Part shown: one piece after another, positions 1 to 11,556 of the stretch | Numbering within the stretch: the stretch's first letter is position 1 | How the letters are laid out: each line of letters begins with the position of its first letter | Assembly (NCBI GenBank): GCA_025266875.1 | Contig: JALLLT010000028.1 | Location: forward strand, 124,001-188,000 | Source: Fennellomyces sp. T-0311 | Lineage: Eukaryota; Mucoromycota; Mucoromycetes; Mucorales; Lichtheimiaceae | DNA length: 64,000 nucleotides | Direction: 5' to 3' | The notes under the pieces: generated by a model | What the model was told of the DNA's origin: nothing | Seen by the model: only the letters and a program-made list of their open reading frames with translations | Database searches by the model: none | Made by a program: the position numbers and the translations under genes

Positions 1-23
1 AGTATGGAGCAGCGGCTCCACAA

Positions 24-988
24 ATATGGTGCATGTATTTAATAACCGATACAAATTTACCCCAACTTTGAATCGTTATAACATTTTTCTATGTCAATAT
101 TTCGTAAAACTAATTCGTAATAATGGAAGATAAAGCCTTTGTAAATAATTATTACGAGCCACTTTATTTATTTTTCTAACAAAGAAAATTTTTATGAGAG
201 TTCAAAGTTGGTCAGTTCGGGCAAAATATACTAAGGTCGAGAAAAAATTGAGAATACCCAAATGCCTTATTGAGTTTGAAATAACTGTGTAACACTGGTG
301 TACCCGCTGTCATTGGCTGGACCTACGTTTACGATCTCAGCGTGCCGTTGCTCATCTATATCCTTCTTGTTTCGATCTCTTACAGAATGGCTGGTAAAAT
401 AAAGTGTCAAAAAGCTGTTGCAAATTTGAACTGTACCAGTTGAAAATTTAAGAAGGCTGCTACAAGTGATCCTGGTGAGTCATTGGAGTCAACAATTGAA
501 TCCGTTGAGAGGCAAGGAGACTGGGAACTTCCAGACATATCAGCGAATCAGTTAATGCCTATTGCCAGACCTGAACTTTCTCTGGTCGATGACTTTCATG
601 GAAAGAAGGTGCTGATAATTTATTTCGTGCTTATTATGATGGTAGCTCGCTCGCCACCTTGCAGCAAAACGTGAAGCGCGTCTGCAATGTGACTACTCAT
701 TCCGCGGCCTACAAAAAACATTCACTAGTTACTCTATAAGACAGCAGACAAGGCTATCATACAACGATACTATAATCAGTACGTGCAATATATCAAAGCA
801 TATAGTTTAGGCCACAATGCTGGAGAGGCAGCAGTGGAAGTCCTAGGCGACAGAAGTCCCACAGAAGAGTTGGCAGACACGATTAGCTGTGTGTAACCCT
901 CTCTACCTTTATATATAAAGCGGAATTTGAAATTAAAAAATTGAGAAAAATTAAGGTTTGTGTCGGTTATAAAATACATGCACCATAT
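24..988. mobile_element. Decayed DNA-transposon-like element with terminal inverted repeats
   Basis: The sequence at 24-59 (ATATGGTGCATGTATTT then ATAACCGATACAAA) recurs in reverse complement at about 953-988 with only a few mismatches. This gives imperfect terminal inverted repeats of about 35 bp bounding a 965-bp unit. The interior holds only fragments of open frame on the + strand (about 483-895) that need frame changes to join, so the element looks non-autonomous or dead. No clear target-site duplication was found: the flanks are CCACAA on the left and CCACGG on the right. Superfamily unknown. Confidence 0.55.
483..895 (+). pseudogene. Broken open frame inside the inverted-repeat element
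   Basis: Three coding-like stretches follow one another on the + strand in different frames. The first starts near 483 (MESTIESVERQG...). The second, near 612, reads GADNLFRAYYDG. The third, near 738-895, reads TADKAIIQRYYNQYV... and ends ADTISCV-stop. They look like one former reading frame broken by at least two indels, although unrecognised introns could also explain the changes of frame. I do not recognise the family. Its position between the inverted repeats suggests it was cargo or a remnant transposase. Confidence 0.3.
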
Positions 989-1564
989 CCACGGATATCG
1001 CAGATATTGCTTTTTCGATCTTCTTTTGTCATTAGCGTGTTTCTAGAGTATAAATTGGCAATTCGTAACACCAAAACGCGGATATTTCACAGATATTGCA
1101 GATATTGCAGATATATTTAACCATAGTGATAAAGTGATTTCCGACTACTCATGCGTTTCAATACAACAATATTGTTATCAATTCCTCAGAGAAGTTATTG
1201 AAGACGAAATTTGTAGCGTTGACACCATACTTGCATGTGTTTCTTGCTTATTAGTAAGAAGACTAAAACTAGCTACTTTGTTTTGTAACAAGAATCATGA
1301 GTATGTCATGCTAAATCAATGTCGTTAAATTAAGCAGAAATTTCCTTTATAAATGGTTAGTCGCGCAATATGAGTAAGACAGTACAATTTACGTTGAGCG
1401 CTTTTGCCTGATGCTAGAACTATCCGAGGTGATCTGGCTACACGACCAGCACTTCAAACTAGTAATACTGGGTTTTACTAGATAGCAACCTTGCTTTTTG
1501 ATAACACTGCACGTAACATTTTTTTTTATTATTTCAAAGAAACTGAATACCAAGTGAAAAGCCA

Positions 1565-2434
1565 CTAATTGTTCTTTCCCAGAAACTTCTTGATCTCGTC
1601 AGCCACATGTTGACTATAGTACTCCAGGATAAAATGTCCACCATCGACAAGCTGGATTTTCGCATCAGGCAAATCCTTCTTGAAAGCTTTGGCGCCAGCT
1701 GCAGGGAAGAACTCGTCCTTGTCACCCCAGATAGCCAAAAGAGGCGGTTTATACTCTCGGAAATACTTGTGGAATTCATCGTAAAGCTTGACATTGTTCT
1801 GATAATCATAGAACAAATCCAATTGAATCTTATCGTTGCCGGGTCGTTCCAGTCGAATGGTATCCAAATGATATGTATCAGGATCGATCAACGGCAAATG
1901 CTTGGGATTGACACCATGCGTGTATTGCCATTTGTTTCCTTCCAGACTAAACAAAATAGAGCGAATCTTATCTTCGTTTTCCTTGGTACGATCATTCTGG
2001 TATGCGTTGATGGGAGCCCAGGCTGCGCCTAAGCCTTCTTTGTAGGCGTTACCGTTTTGTGTGACAATCCCTTGGATCAATTCCGGATGCTTGAGCGCCA
2101 GGCGCAAGCCAATCGGAGCACCGTAATCTTGAATGTAAATAGAAAACTTGTTTAAACCAATGGTCTTGACAAATTTGTAGACCACATTGGAAAGATTCTC
2201 GAACGTGTATTCGAATTCATCAGCAGAGGGAGCAGAACTGAGACCAAAGCCGACGTAGTCTGGAGCTACAAGGTGGAATTCATCAGCAAGTTTCGGAATC
2301 AGGTTTCGGAACATGAACGAGGACGTGGGATATCCATGGAGCAGGAGAAGGGTTGGCTTTGACTTGTCACCGGCTTCTCGGTAAAAGATATCGAGATCAT
2401 CAATCTTGACAGTTCGGTAATTAATATCGGACAT
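1565..2434 (-). CDS. Alpha/beta-hydrolase, haloalkane dehalogenase / epoxide hydrolase type
   Basis: Single-exon gene of 289 aa. The fold signature is clear: HGYP at residues 33-36 (oxyanion region), nucleophile elbow IQDYGAP with the nucleophilic Asp at 103, an acid Asp at about 240 in WGDKDEFF, and the catalytic His at about 267 in GGHF. An Asp nucleophile rather than Ser points to the dehalogenase/epoxide-hydrolase branch, which forms a covalent ester intermediate with its substrate. There is no signal peptide, so it is probably cytosolic. Length is normal for the family (about 290-310 aa). A TATA-like box lies 51-60 bp upstream of the ATG. The substrate cannot be told from sequence. The chosen ATG is the only one that keeps the full N-terminal strand. 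Confidence 0.85.
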   Translation of the reverse strand: MSDINYRTVKIDDLDIFYREAGDKSKPTLLLLHGYPTSSFMFRNLIPKLADEFHLVAPDYVGFGLSSAPSADEFEYTFENLSNVVYKFVKTIGLNKFSIYIQDYGAPIGLRLALKHPELIQGIVTQNGNAYKEGLGAAWAPINAYQNDRTKENEDKIRSILFSLEGNKWQYTHGVNPKHLPLIDPDTYHLDTIRLERPGNDKIQLDLFYDYQNNVKLYDEFHKYFREYKPPLLAIWGDKDEFFPAAGAKAFKKDLPDAKIQLVDGGHFILEYYSQHVADEIKKFLGKNN

Positions 2435-2937
2435 GGTTGTCTGTGTGTATGGTAAAGAATAATACTCGATGTGAATGTAAAGTCTATTTATATACCTTTT
2501 TGAGATCGTAGTATCACATCATCATGTAGTTTGCAATGATGGTGCAATAACGATTTGTTGGTCAAAAGGATCCCACGTCGTTAGCTGACTAATGCAGTAG
2601 ATCTGATTGATGGTGCAATCAATTCTCAAAACATGCAGGAATGCATGGCTGAGCCTGTGTAACACTACTAGAACAAGCAGACCCTTACGGCGACAAAGTG
2701 ACTCTCTCTTTGATGACAAATGTAACGAAAAGGGGATTTGTTCCCACTGCTTACAAATTTCTGCTGATTATATATTCCTGAAGCTTCGATGATGGTCGAA
2801 GAAATCGTAGAATTCGATCCGCAACATGACTCATAACCACTGCACTGGTCTGATCCAATATACTTTTGGATGAAATACTTGTATTTTTTTAGAAAGAAAA
2901 ACTGCAGCTAATATTAAGGTATAGTAAAACTTGGAAA
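2435..2937. other. Intergenic region
   Basis: This is the promoter of the hydrolase plus the 3' end of the upstream minus-strand gene. Short ATG-initiated frames here have no recognisable coding character. Nothing else seen. Confidence 0.5.
2485..2494 (-). promoter_or_regulatory. TATA box of the alpha/beta-hydrolase gene
   Basis: On the - strand this reads TATATAAATA, ending about 50 bp before the ATG at 2434. That is a normal distance for a fungal TATA element with a short 5' UTR. Confidence 0.5.
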
Positions 2938-4774
2938 TTACGATGGATCATTCTGGATCGCATCCTTATACTTACGTTTCCTCGAAGCTGGTTGGGTTGA
3001 GGATGTAAAGCAAGGTGGAATCTGGAGAGTTGGTCTTGGTGTGAAAGAAAGCGTTGGAATATTGCTATCCATGCCTGCAATGTCCAGCATTGATTCCATG
3101 GAGACCTTGGCATGCCAAACCGTATGAACGATAGGTATAAGCTTTTTTACGCAGTCGACTTCTGAAGTTGGAAATTGCAGCCATTCGGGCAACTTCGATA
3201 CGCGGCATACGTATCCTGCAGGAAAGTCTGTGACAATGAGCTTGATGTAGAGCCCTGTTGTAGTGCCGTTAGGAACATTGTTATCAAGGAATACAAAAAA
3301 GTGATTTACATACCTGAGATGGTAAATCCATAGGTCGAGAGCTTCCGCAAGTTCTGCGGCGATTCCTTGACCAGCTGGAGCAACATATCCTTCATTGTTT
3401 TTGGACACTTTAAGCTGGCTTCATCAATGCTTTTGCTGCTATTGATACTGCTATGCTTTCCAGTTTCGCAAGTACCCAACTCAAGAGGACTTGATCTGCT
3501 TTTAAAAAGCATATCAGTTTTTGTCCCTATTCGTTTTCTTTCCATTGCTTGAACTGCAGCTGGGTCGCGGCTTTCATTTAATCGCATGGAGCAAGCTTCC
3601 GATGCCTTTTCACCTCTAATGAACACCCCAAGAACACTTTAGTTAATCCAGTTACTGTAAACTGAGTAACTGAAACGCTTACCCGACAAACTTAATCTTG
3701 CTAGAATCAAAGCAACAATCAATGAATCCCCATATACGTCGTAACATATCACTTTCAGTCCTGTCCTTATCTTGGAGATACTTATAGAAGTACATATCAA
3801 GCGTCTTGGTGATAGTTTGATGAATCCAATATTGTTCCGGTTCTTTGATGCGATCGAATTTGAATTTGTCATTGTGCTCGTCGAGCTCTTCCAAGGTGTG
3901 CTATGAATTTGTACGTAAATACTTCTGAGGACGCTAGGATAGCTCTTTACGATACCTTTCCTAGATATGATCGTATATAATCATTAAGCTCGGATGGCAA
4001 TTCACGTATCGCAATTGGATTATAGTTTCGAATTTCGTCCAACTCTTCCTTTGTAAAGTAATCATTCCAAACAGTTAGACTGCAATCCATGATTAATGAA
4101 TGCGTTTGACTATATGTAGATAAGAAAAATAAGCATCTAGTACTCTCCAGGTATCAATCAACAGTACTTACTGCTCATAATTACAATCAAGAGTCAACTT
4201 CTCCATTTGTTTCTCAACTATTGTTCCTGTGCTCAACTTCCACATTTGATTCTCATCTAGTGAATTATATATTTGTGCGATACTGTCACGATCCACATCG
4301 TTCAACTTGCGTCCCAAATTGCTTGATGAGGTATTGGACTGAGAGGGAGACGATATATTGCTTGAACTAACTGTTGCAGATTGCGCTGGCAATGAGGTTT
4401 GTTGCGAACGATTATTCTTCAGTAAATGACCTGACCGTAAAACACTCAAAGCTATTTCACCCCAGTTAACGCTGCTTGACTTTGCCTACGTATGAGAAAA
4501 TGAGTTGAATGCCTATAATACTGTGAGAAGTTGCTTACAACTTGTATATTTAGTTGCTTGGCCAGAGGAGCGAAGGGTCTTCTCCAATCCCGGTATATTG
4601 CACGACCGCGGCCTTTTCTTTTTTTGACGAACTCGGCGAGTGACACAGGTTCATCATTTTCTTTGCATTGATTGATGAATTTGATGACTACTATCATAAT
4701 AGATCTATTTTAGCTCATTGTGTAATTGTCTTGACAACGGATGACATACCATCGTTGTACGGTAGCTCAGTCAT
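2938..4774 (-). CDS. Seven-exon protein of an uncharacterised, mucoralean-type family
   Basis: Hand-built model: exons 4774-4750, 4687-4539, 4485-4172, 4109-3956, 3900-3683, 3615-3314 and 3254-2938. All have GT..AG borders and join to exactly 493 codons (492 aa plus stop). The start MTELPYND lies in a 25-nt first exon. The C-terminal half carries the most recognisable blocks: a DMLRRIWGFID helix, K-x-T-D-MLF followed by ELGTCETGK (Asp321, Glu332, Glu337, Lys340), CPKTMKDML, LSTYGFTISG, then GYVCRV. From memory, similar proteins are common and lineage-expanded in Mucoromycota without known function. The order Asp, about 10-15 residues, Glu-x-x-Lys resembles a PD-(D/E)xK nuclease core, but that is inference. 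The tail is basic (RKRKYK), possibly nuclear. Confidence 0.75.
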
Positions 4775-5560
4775 GCTGGTTTGATAATGGGCGTGGTTTC
4801 CAAGGTTTTAAAGTACAAAGAGCGGCGTTCCAATGTCTCGCGAAAAAATATATGGCTGCATGAGCGTGATCGTATGGAAGACCAGTATCGATATGTGTCT
4901 GTTACGGCTAATCCTTATATTCGCAGTGATAATCTCACCAGACAATGCTTTACCAGCCATCAAGAAAATGTTACTGTCGCAATCTTTTGCATTTAGACAG
5001 GCAGCGAAGAGAGGATTTTCTATCTGATCGTTAGAAGCAATTGAAGCTATTTAAATGATAAATAAGTCTATTGCCCACGCATGCAAAATCACGTCAGATA
5101 TTATGCTTCATGATCAAGTAGTATGAGTACGTAGACTCAACAGCAATACACACAAATACGAGTCATTCATGTACCTTATTTACTCCTTGTACTAATGACA
5201 TCTCAACGAAACTTACACTCCAACGCGTATTAGCAGCATGATACTATAATCAATGACAGTGTAAACTGTTGAGATCCGTATGCTACTTGCTAGCAAGCCC
5301 CACGCATTATATAGCGAATAGGCGGCTGTTTCAAGTAGTTGCACGATAAAACAGAATGGTTCCGAACACGAATCTATGCACTGCGAAGAAAAAATGATAA
5401 AGAGGCACTGCAGGCACGGTACCTGGGTCTTGGATCTCCCTAGTGAGTATTCGCGTCAAATAATTCGCGGGGATTGGATTTGCTTGTACTTTTTGCTTGT
5501 CGTCTTTCAACCCCTTCTTCATCCAAACCACGTCTTGGAACGATCACGCAAGTTTACACC
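4775..5560. other. Divergent intergenic / promoter region
   Basis: This separates the minus-strand unknown gene (start 4774) from the PP2A subunit A gene (start 5561). Open frames at 4781-5027 and 5376-5560 lack recognisable motifs and are judged chance. No clear TATA box was assigned. Confidence 0.45.
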
Positions 5561-8113
5561 ATGGAGATTGATCAAGCCGCTTCCACTGCAAACGGCAACA
5601 ACCAGCCCGCGTCAAAATTGCCGGACAATGCGCCATCATCGGGATCCAGTCCACAATCTGCTCAAGTTACTGCAGATGGCCCCGCTCCGCAACGAGCTGT
5701 CGTGGCCGAAACAGGCAGCCTTGCAGGCAGCCCTGCTGCTGCCAGTCCTTCAGCAGGAAACGACGGTCTTGATGCAGTACATAGAACAACCGAAGAACAA
5801 GAATTATACCCGATTGCAGTACTCGTAGATGAACTTAAGAACGAAGATGTACAGCACCGTCTCAATGCCATTCAGAACTTGGGAACTATTGCAATGGCAC
5901 TTGGGCCACAGAGAACCCGAGATGAGCTTATTCCTTTCTTGAACGGTACACGCAACTTCTCTTTTTCACGCCCTGTTTCTTTATTTTGCTGATAAAATAT
6001 ATTAGATTCGATCGACGACGAGGATGAAGTTCTTTTGGCTGTAGCAGGTGAACTTGCGGGTTTCTCGGAATATGTCGGCGGTCCAGAATACGCGCATTAT
6101 CTGCTGAATCCGTTAGAAAATTTGGCAGCTGTGGAGGAGGTCTTGGTCAGAGATAAGGTTTGTTGTCTTTGTCGATCTCATGGTTACAGTTTTCTAACAT
6201 GTCATTGAAAGGCAGTGGAGTCGTTAGGCAAAGTCGTGGCTGTCCTGAGCCCCAGCCAGGTTGAGCATTACTTTATCCCGCTCCTGAAGCGATTGACTAG
6301 CGGTGAATGGTTCACCAGTCGCATATCTGCCACGGGGCTGTATGCTGCAGCTTATCCAAAATGCAGCAATGAACAAAAGACCGAACTTAGGAGGTAACAG
6401 ATGCAAGCAAAGCCTTTTTTCCCCATCAGCAGCCCGTTTAACGCCATGTCCTTAGTCTTTTCGCACAACTGATCCAAGACGACACGCCGATGGTTAGAAG
6501 AGCTGCGGCCAAGGCCTTGGCAGTATGTATAAAGGGAGGGAGGCGATGAGAAGCTGTATTCACCAGCGCTGTTCAGGATTTCGCGAAACAATTGACCAAG
6601 GAGCAGCTCACGGCCAACATAATGCCTTTGTTTATTAAACTCACGACCGATGATCAGGATACTGTCCGCCTGTTGACAGTGGAGGATTTGGTGCAGATTT
6701 CTCGTATATTCTCTACAGAAGAAAATAGGAGTACCTTGCTGCCTATTCTCAAATCATTAGGACAGGACAAATCTTGGCGAGTGCGGTACATGGTCGCCTC
6801 GAACTTTGCACAGGTATGCCATTGACAACACCCAAAGTCCTATAACACCGACCGTTCTGGAGTAGTTATGCGACTCGTTTGGAGAAGCAATCACTCGGGA
6901 CGAGCTCGTCAATCTGTTTGTCAGTCTTATTAAGGACAGCGAGGGCGAAGTTAAGATGGTGACGATTGGACAAGCCTCAGGTAACATGATTAGTCGTTTG
7001 CAGCGAGGACAGAACCTTTAATCTCTGTTCGCTAGCATTCGGCAAGATGATCGACGAGTTGACAGTACTCGACAAACTCCTTCCTTGCGTCAAGGACCTT
7101 GTTATTGATACAAACCAGCATGTCCGTGCTGCAGTAGCAACAAACATCAGTGGACTGGCTCCCATTCTCGGCAAAGATCTGTAAGAGACCCGTTTCAGTT
7201 TGTGTAAGCGCATTGCTCTAACCACCTGCGCAGCACCATCGAATACCTACTTCCACTCTTCCTTCAGCTTTTGAAAGACGACTTTCCGGATGTGCGGTTG
7301 AACATCATTTCCAAGCTGGAGAACGTAAACCAAGGTAGGTGGCACAAGGCGATGTTTGCCTGGTTGTTTACACGTGTCTACCTGTTTAGTGATCGGTGTG
7401 GAAAGACTTTCACAGTCGCTTTTGCCAGCGATCGTCGAATTAGCAGAGGATAAACAATGGCGCGTCCGACTTGCTATCATTGAATATATACCACTTCTTG
7501 CATCGCAGTTGGGAGTCGGATTCTTTGATGAGAAGCTCCTCAACCTCTGCATGTCGTGGCTAGGCGATGCTGTCTTCTCCATCCGAGACGCGGCAACCAC
7601 AAACTTACGGCAACTCGTGGAGATCTTCGGGTCTGAATGGGCCAAGAGCACGGTTATTCCGCAGGTGATGAAGATGGCACAGAACGAAAACTATCTATAT
7701 CGCATGACAACGCTCTTTGCGCTGACGGTAAACGATTGGTATACTGGAGTTCAAAGCAGGTGGAACTAAACATTTTTTTGGTACTGTAGACAATGGCTGG
7801 ATCACTTACGCCAGAGATTGTAAAAGAAACCGTATTGCCTACTGTGTTAGGATTGAAGGATGACAGCATTCCAAACGTTCGTTTCAACGTTGCCAAGTCG
7901 TTGGAAGTGCTCGCATCCATCCTGAAACATGACGCAGCAACAGCTGAGCTTGTGCCATCACAAGTTGCACCTGCCCTGCAGAAGCTCAGCGATGATGCAG
8001 ATGTCGATGTGAAGTGGTTCGCCAATAAAGCCTTGCTCTCAGGTACGGGATTCCACGGACACGCGACAGGAAACAGCCAACTAACGATGCGCATGCATGT
8101 TTCTGTAGTCTAG
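5561..8113 (+). CDS. TPD3: Protein phosphatase 2A 65-kDa scaffold subunit A (PR65, HEAT repeats)
   Basis: Scaffold that binds the PP2A catalytic C subunit and a regulatory B subunit. Eleven exons: 5561-5945, 6006-6157, 6212-6393, 6456-6522, 6577-6813, 6866-6980, 7036-7180, 7234-7334, 7390-7727, 7790-8042 and 8109-8113. They sum to 659 aa plus stop. The body is collinear with PR65 throughout: [101 protein letters not shown] and [14 protein letters not shown]. The protein is about 70 residues longer than animal PR65. The extra part is an N-terminal low-complexity Ala/Ser/Pro/Gln stretch before the first HEAT repeat ([16 protein letters not shown]). The final exon is only 5 nt: it completes a Val codon and supplies the stop. 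Likely cytosolic and nuclear. Confidence 0.95.
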
Positions 8114-8564
8114 TAAATTCCTCCTTATCCTCGTCTTTTAAAAACTTTCGTTTTACGTTAATGTACCTTTTAAGTGTTATTGTTGTGCTTCTGTGAGTGA
8201 TCATGCGGAAATTCAAATCATCACGCAGTGTTGCCGCGGAGCAGCGAAGTTGCTTTCTTCCACTAACCCCCCAAAAGACAAAAAGTGAACGGCATGACGG
8301 GAGTGTCTGAAGGTGTACCTTCGAACGGGTAAATGGCCTATACCAAACTGCTGTTCTGAGTGCTAAAGCTGCCTTCGTAATCAACTTGTTAATCCGCCTT
8401 TGCCTTGCTGCATTACGTGTCGCTTTCTTTATTCTCCAGACACAACGAAAGCGTACCTTACTCTCCTGACCCAGATTTTGGTACGCAATCTTGCGTTGAT
8501 AAGAAAACAAACGAGCCGTACTCAAACTGTTTTGTTAATCGCAGACGTTTCGTTCGAGGATGCC
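8114..8564. other. Intergenic region
   Basis: 3' end of the PP2A-A gene and promoter of the WD40 gene. An open frame reading in from about 8400 has no recognisable motif upstream of the ATG at 8565. Nothing else seen. Confidence 0.4.
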
Positions 8565-10531
8565 ATGAGCAACATTATCACCATTAATAACCTGAACGAA
8601 GATGAGGATATTGCTGCCGATGTAAGGTTGGTGTGCACTCGAGGAACACTGCGTACTGAGTGATTTGGGGTTGGGGATCAGGGACAATACGACTCTATCA
8701 CTGAGGAAATGTATGCCAAGGGCGTTGATATGGTGAGCCATGGCTGAGTTTAAGTGGAATGGTAACACTCACTTCTGCATGAACGCGGGCTTTCTATAGC
8801 AAGGCATCGATTGGGAAAGTCGACCGGTGACAAGACGCATGTGGCGTGAAAAGAGGTAATTAAAAAGGAAACTGATGGGCCGAGTGGAGACCAACGTGCG
8901 CTAGGATTGCCGAATACGAAAATTACCTGAGCTTGGAAAATGCGGGCGATCCAGTGCGGGCTACGGTACGTAATGCCACCATTTTAGGCCATTCTGGGAA
9001 AATTGATCTCTCGTTCTGCTAGGAGATCAAGTCTGTTTCGACCGATCGCAAGTACTATTCCTTCAAATACGCCAAACTCAACGAGCGATGCAATTACGGA
9101 CACTTTCAACTGCGCAACCTGCTTTGGGCAACAAGCAAGAACAGCATCTATTACATGCGTAAGTTCAGTGGACCGGGAATTGCTGTAAGCCAGAGTTAGG
9201 AAATGACAGTGGTACTCAGAGAGGCCTGTGCACAAAAAAAATACCGATAGATGACGACTGTGTTCGCCAATGGTCACCTCAGCTGTGCAACAGTCGCGAA
9301 GTCCTCAATGTACGCATGGCCAATACCCCGCATAGTCGTGCTTTCGCTATCAGCAGCATGGCCTGTGCTCAAAATATCTTGTTCACTGGCGGGTCCAAAG
9401 GTGAATTTGCCTGTCGACGACTGGATGACATGGCCACTCCAGTCCATTACGGCATTACCACCGAACATAGCAATGGCATATCGAATCATATCCATATCAC
9501 CGAGGGGCTTCATGGAGGTATGTTGCGTACAGTGCGTACAATCGCTCGTGTTTTTAAATGATGGTGCTTTAGGCTTAAAAGCCATCGTATCAAGCAACGA
9601 CATGAAGACTCGCTTCATCAATTTGGAGACTCTGTCAATTGAGAACACGTTGGCGTTTCCCTTCCCCGTCAACGTAAGCAAATGACTGTGCCATCGTTTG
9701 ATCTCGATCTAATTGATCCCCGCAGTGCTCCTCATTGTGTCCTGATAGGAGGCTCATGTGTGTTGTCGGGGACGCCACCGAAACAATGCTTGTGGACTCC
9801 ACCACCGGCGAAGGTAAAGCATACAGAGGTTGGATGGAAAGGACGGGTTTATTCAATGATGGCATACACAGGCGTATACTCTATTGATGAACACCAAGAT
9901 TTTTCGTTCGCGTGTTGCTGGAGCCCCAATGGCAGAATCTTTGCCACTGGGAACCAAGACAAGACAACGAGGTATGATGAGTAAGCTAGGCCTTTTTTTT
10001 TGCATCTCTCACGTTTGAACGTTTTATGAAGGATCTATGATGTACGTTACCCATCACGCGCATTACATGTTCTCGAGGGCAAAGCTGGTGCTATTCGCTC
10101 GCTGCAATTTTCTCATGACGGCAGGTTCCTGATCGCAGCAGGTATGCATCCAAGGTTGTGCAACGTGCAGTGTAATTTTTTTCCTTAAAACAATGAAATA
10201 GAGCCAATTGACTTTGTTCATATATATGACGCAACATCCTATGAGCACAGCCAGGTCATTGATATGTTTGGCGAAATTGCTGGCGTTGGTAAGTTTGTGC
10301 GCAACATTCACACGTCTTTGGGTTTCTGACTCGGTTTAAGCACTTACACCCGAGGATCAAGCACTCTACGTTGCGAATGCGGAAGATCGTCTATCAATAG
10401 CAAGCACAGATTATCGGATAGGGTAAGTAAAGTTTGATCATGCGCATCACAAAAGCTGAACACGATTTTACATCAGTGGCATATTTGAGTTTCAGAAGGA
10501 TGATGATCCCTCATTTGGTTTCTACTTTTAA
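8565..10531 (+). CDS. WD40-repeat protein of the conserved fungal C2A9.03-like / DUF2415 type
   Basis: Thirteen short exons, 8565-8621 to 10477-10531, sum to 416 aa plus stop. The N-terminal acidic segment (MSNIITINNLNEDEDIAAD) is followed by a conserved module, YENYLSLENAGDPV then YSFKYAKLNERCNYGHFQLRNLLW, and then WD40 blades. The clearest blade is FACCWSPNGRIFATGNQDKT...IYDVRYPS, followed by GAIRSLQFSHDGRFLIAAEPIDFVHIYD. This pattern matches the uncharacterised WD-repeat family that includes S. pombe C2A9.03 (family name from memory). Molecular function is unknown in the family; a beta-propeller scaffold is expected. The exon 8/9 join (9813 to 9872) skips a stretch that would otherwise read into a stop. 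Convergent with the HAD gene; the two stops are only 164 bp apart. Confidence 0.85.
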
Positions 10532-10695
10532 CTCTACTAGCATTGCATACTGTAACATACATTTTCTATTGTGGTATGATTTGTTCACGATACTCCTATA
10601 ACATATCCAACTAGTTTTTTTTTCTTCTTTTTTTGTAACATCATAGAATGAACATTCTACCCCCCTAATTTATCAACTCTTTATAATGCAAAGAT

Positions 10696-11507
10696 TTACT
10701 GTGGTTCTGTCACAATGACCTCAAAGGTGCTATCCGGAAGGGTTTCTATGTCAACGTCTGTCAGGTATCTGACAACATAGGTTGCACCAGCCTCTTTGAG
10801 TTGTTCCACGGTATGTGTTGTTGTGCAACCAATCGATTTCATACCAGCCGCACAGGCCGCACGGATCCCAGACGGCGCGTCTTCAAACACAATGCAGTCC
10901 TTTGGATCAGTATGCAAGTTCTTTGCCGCCAAAAGGTATCCTTCGGGATCTGGCTTTCCGCGGGTAACCTTAAAGTTGTCAATCAGCTTTTAAAAGAGCG
11001 TCATTTTTTTTTCATCTAATCCGTTTACCGTATCACCCGTTGCCATGACAGTTGGTACTGCGATACCACATTGTCCTAATCGCGTTTGTGCCATATACTT
11101 GTTGCCGGCAGTACAAATACCCATACGACCCAATGGAATCTTTTCTAACAGAGCGGTTACGCCAGGCAACACGCTCAAACCTTCTGTCTTTGCTGCAAGT
11201 TTGCGTTCGTACTCTTCGGCTACTTCGAGTGTTGCTTTATGCGGAACCCATTCAGCGATAGTTTCTATCGTTCGTCGACCATGGCTGCTTGCCAAGATCT
11301 AAATGAACGCATTAGGCCTTTTTTTCTTCTTCTTCTTCTTGTACTGGTGATTCCAATCGAGTTTCCAACCTTTTCAGCGTCTAAATCGTGCTCCAGTGCA
11401 AAATCGCGCCAATGTTGCTCGACCAAGGGTGTCGAGTCAATGAGTGTGCCGTCCAGATCAAATACAAATGCTTTGGCTCTCAATACGCTCTTTGGTAGTT
11501 GGCTCAT
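10696..11507 (-). CDS. HAD-family sugar-phosphatase (DOG1/GPP type: glycerol-3-phosphatase or 2-deoxyglucose-6-phosphatase)
   Basis: Three exons, 11507-11370, 11298-11029 and 10986-10696, give 232 aa plus stop. HAD motif I is VFDLDGTLIDS (Asp17 nucleophile, Asp19 acid/base), motif II is GICTAGN, motif III is the Lys in TRGKPDPEGY, and motif IV is CIVFEDAPSGIRAA. This order and length fit the HAD-IA phosphatases that make glycerol from glycerol-3-phosphate or dephosphorylate 2-deoxyglucose-6-phosphate. Sequence alone cannot separate these activities. No targeting signal, so probably cytosolic. The second intron contains an A-rich tract. The first intron contains a (TTC)n-type run on the + strand. 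A TATAAAAG box lies about 42-49 bp upstream of the ATG. Confidence 0.88.
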
Positions 11508-11548
11508 TGTTTAAAGAAAGTGAACAGAGCGAAAAAGAGTACACAGGC

Positions 11549-11556
11549 CTTTTATA
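11549..11556 (-). promoter_or_regulatory. TATA box of the HAD phosphatase gene
   Basis: Minus-strand TATAAAAG, about 45 bp upstream of the ATG at 11507. Confidence 0.5.
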
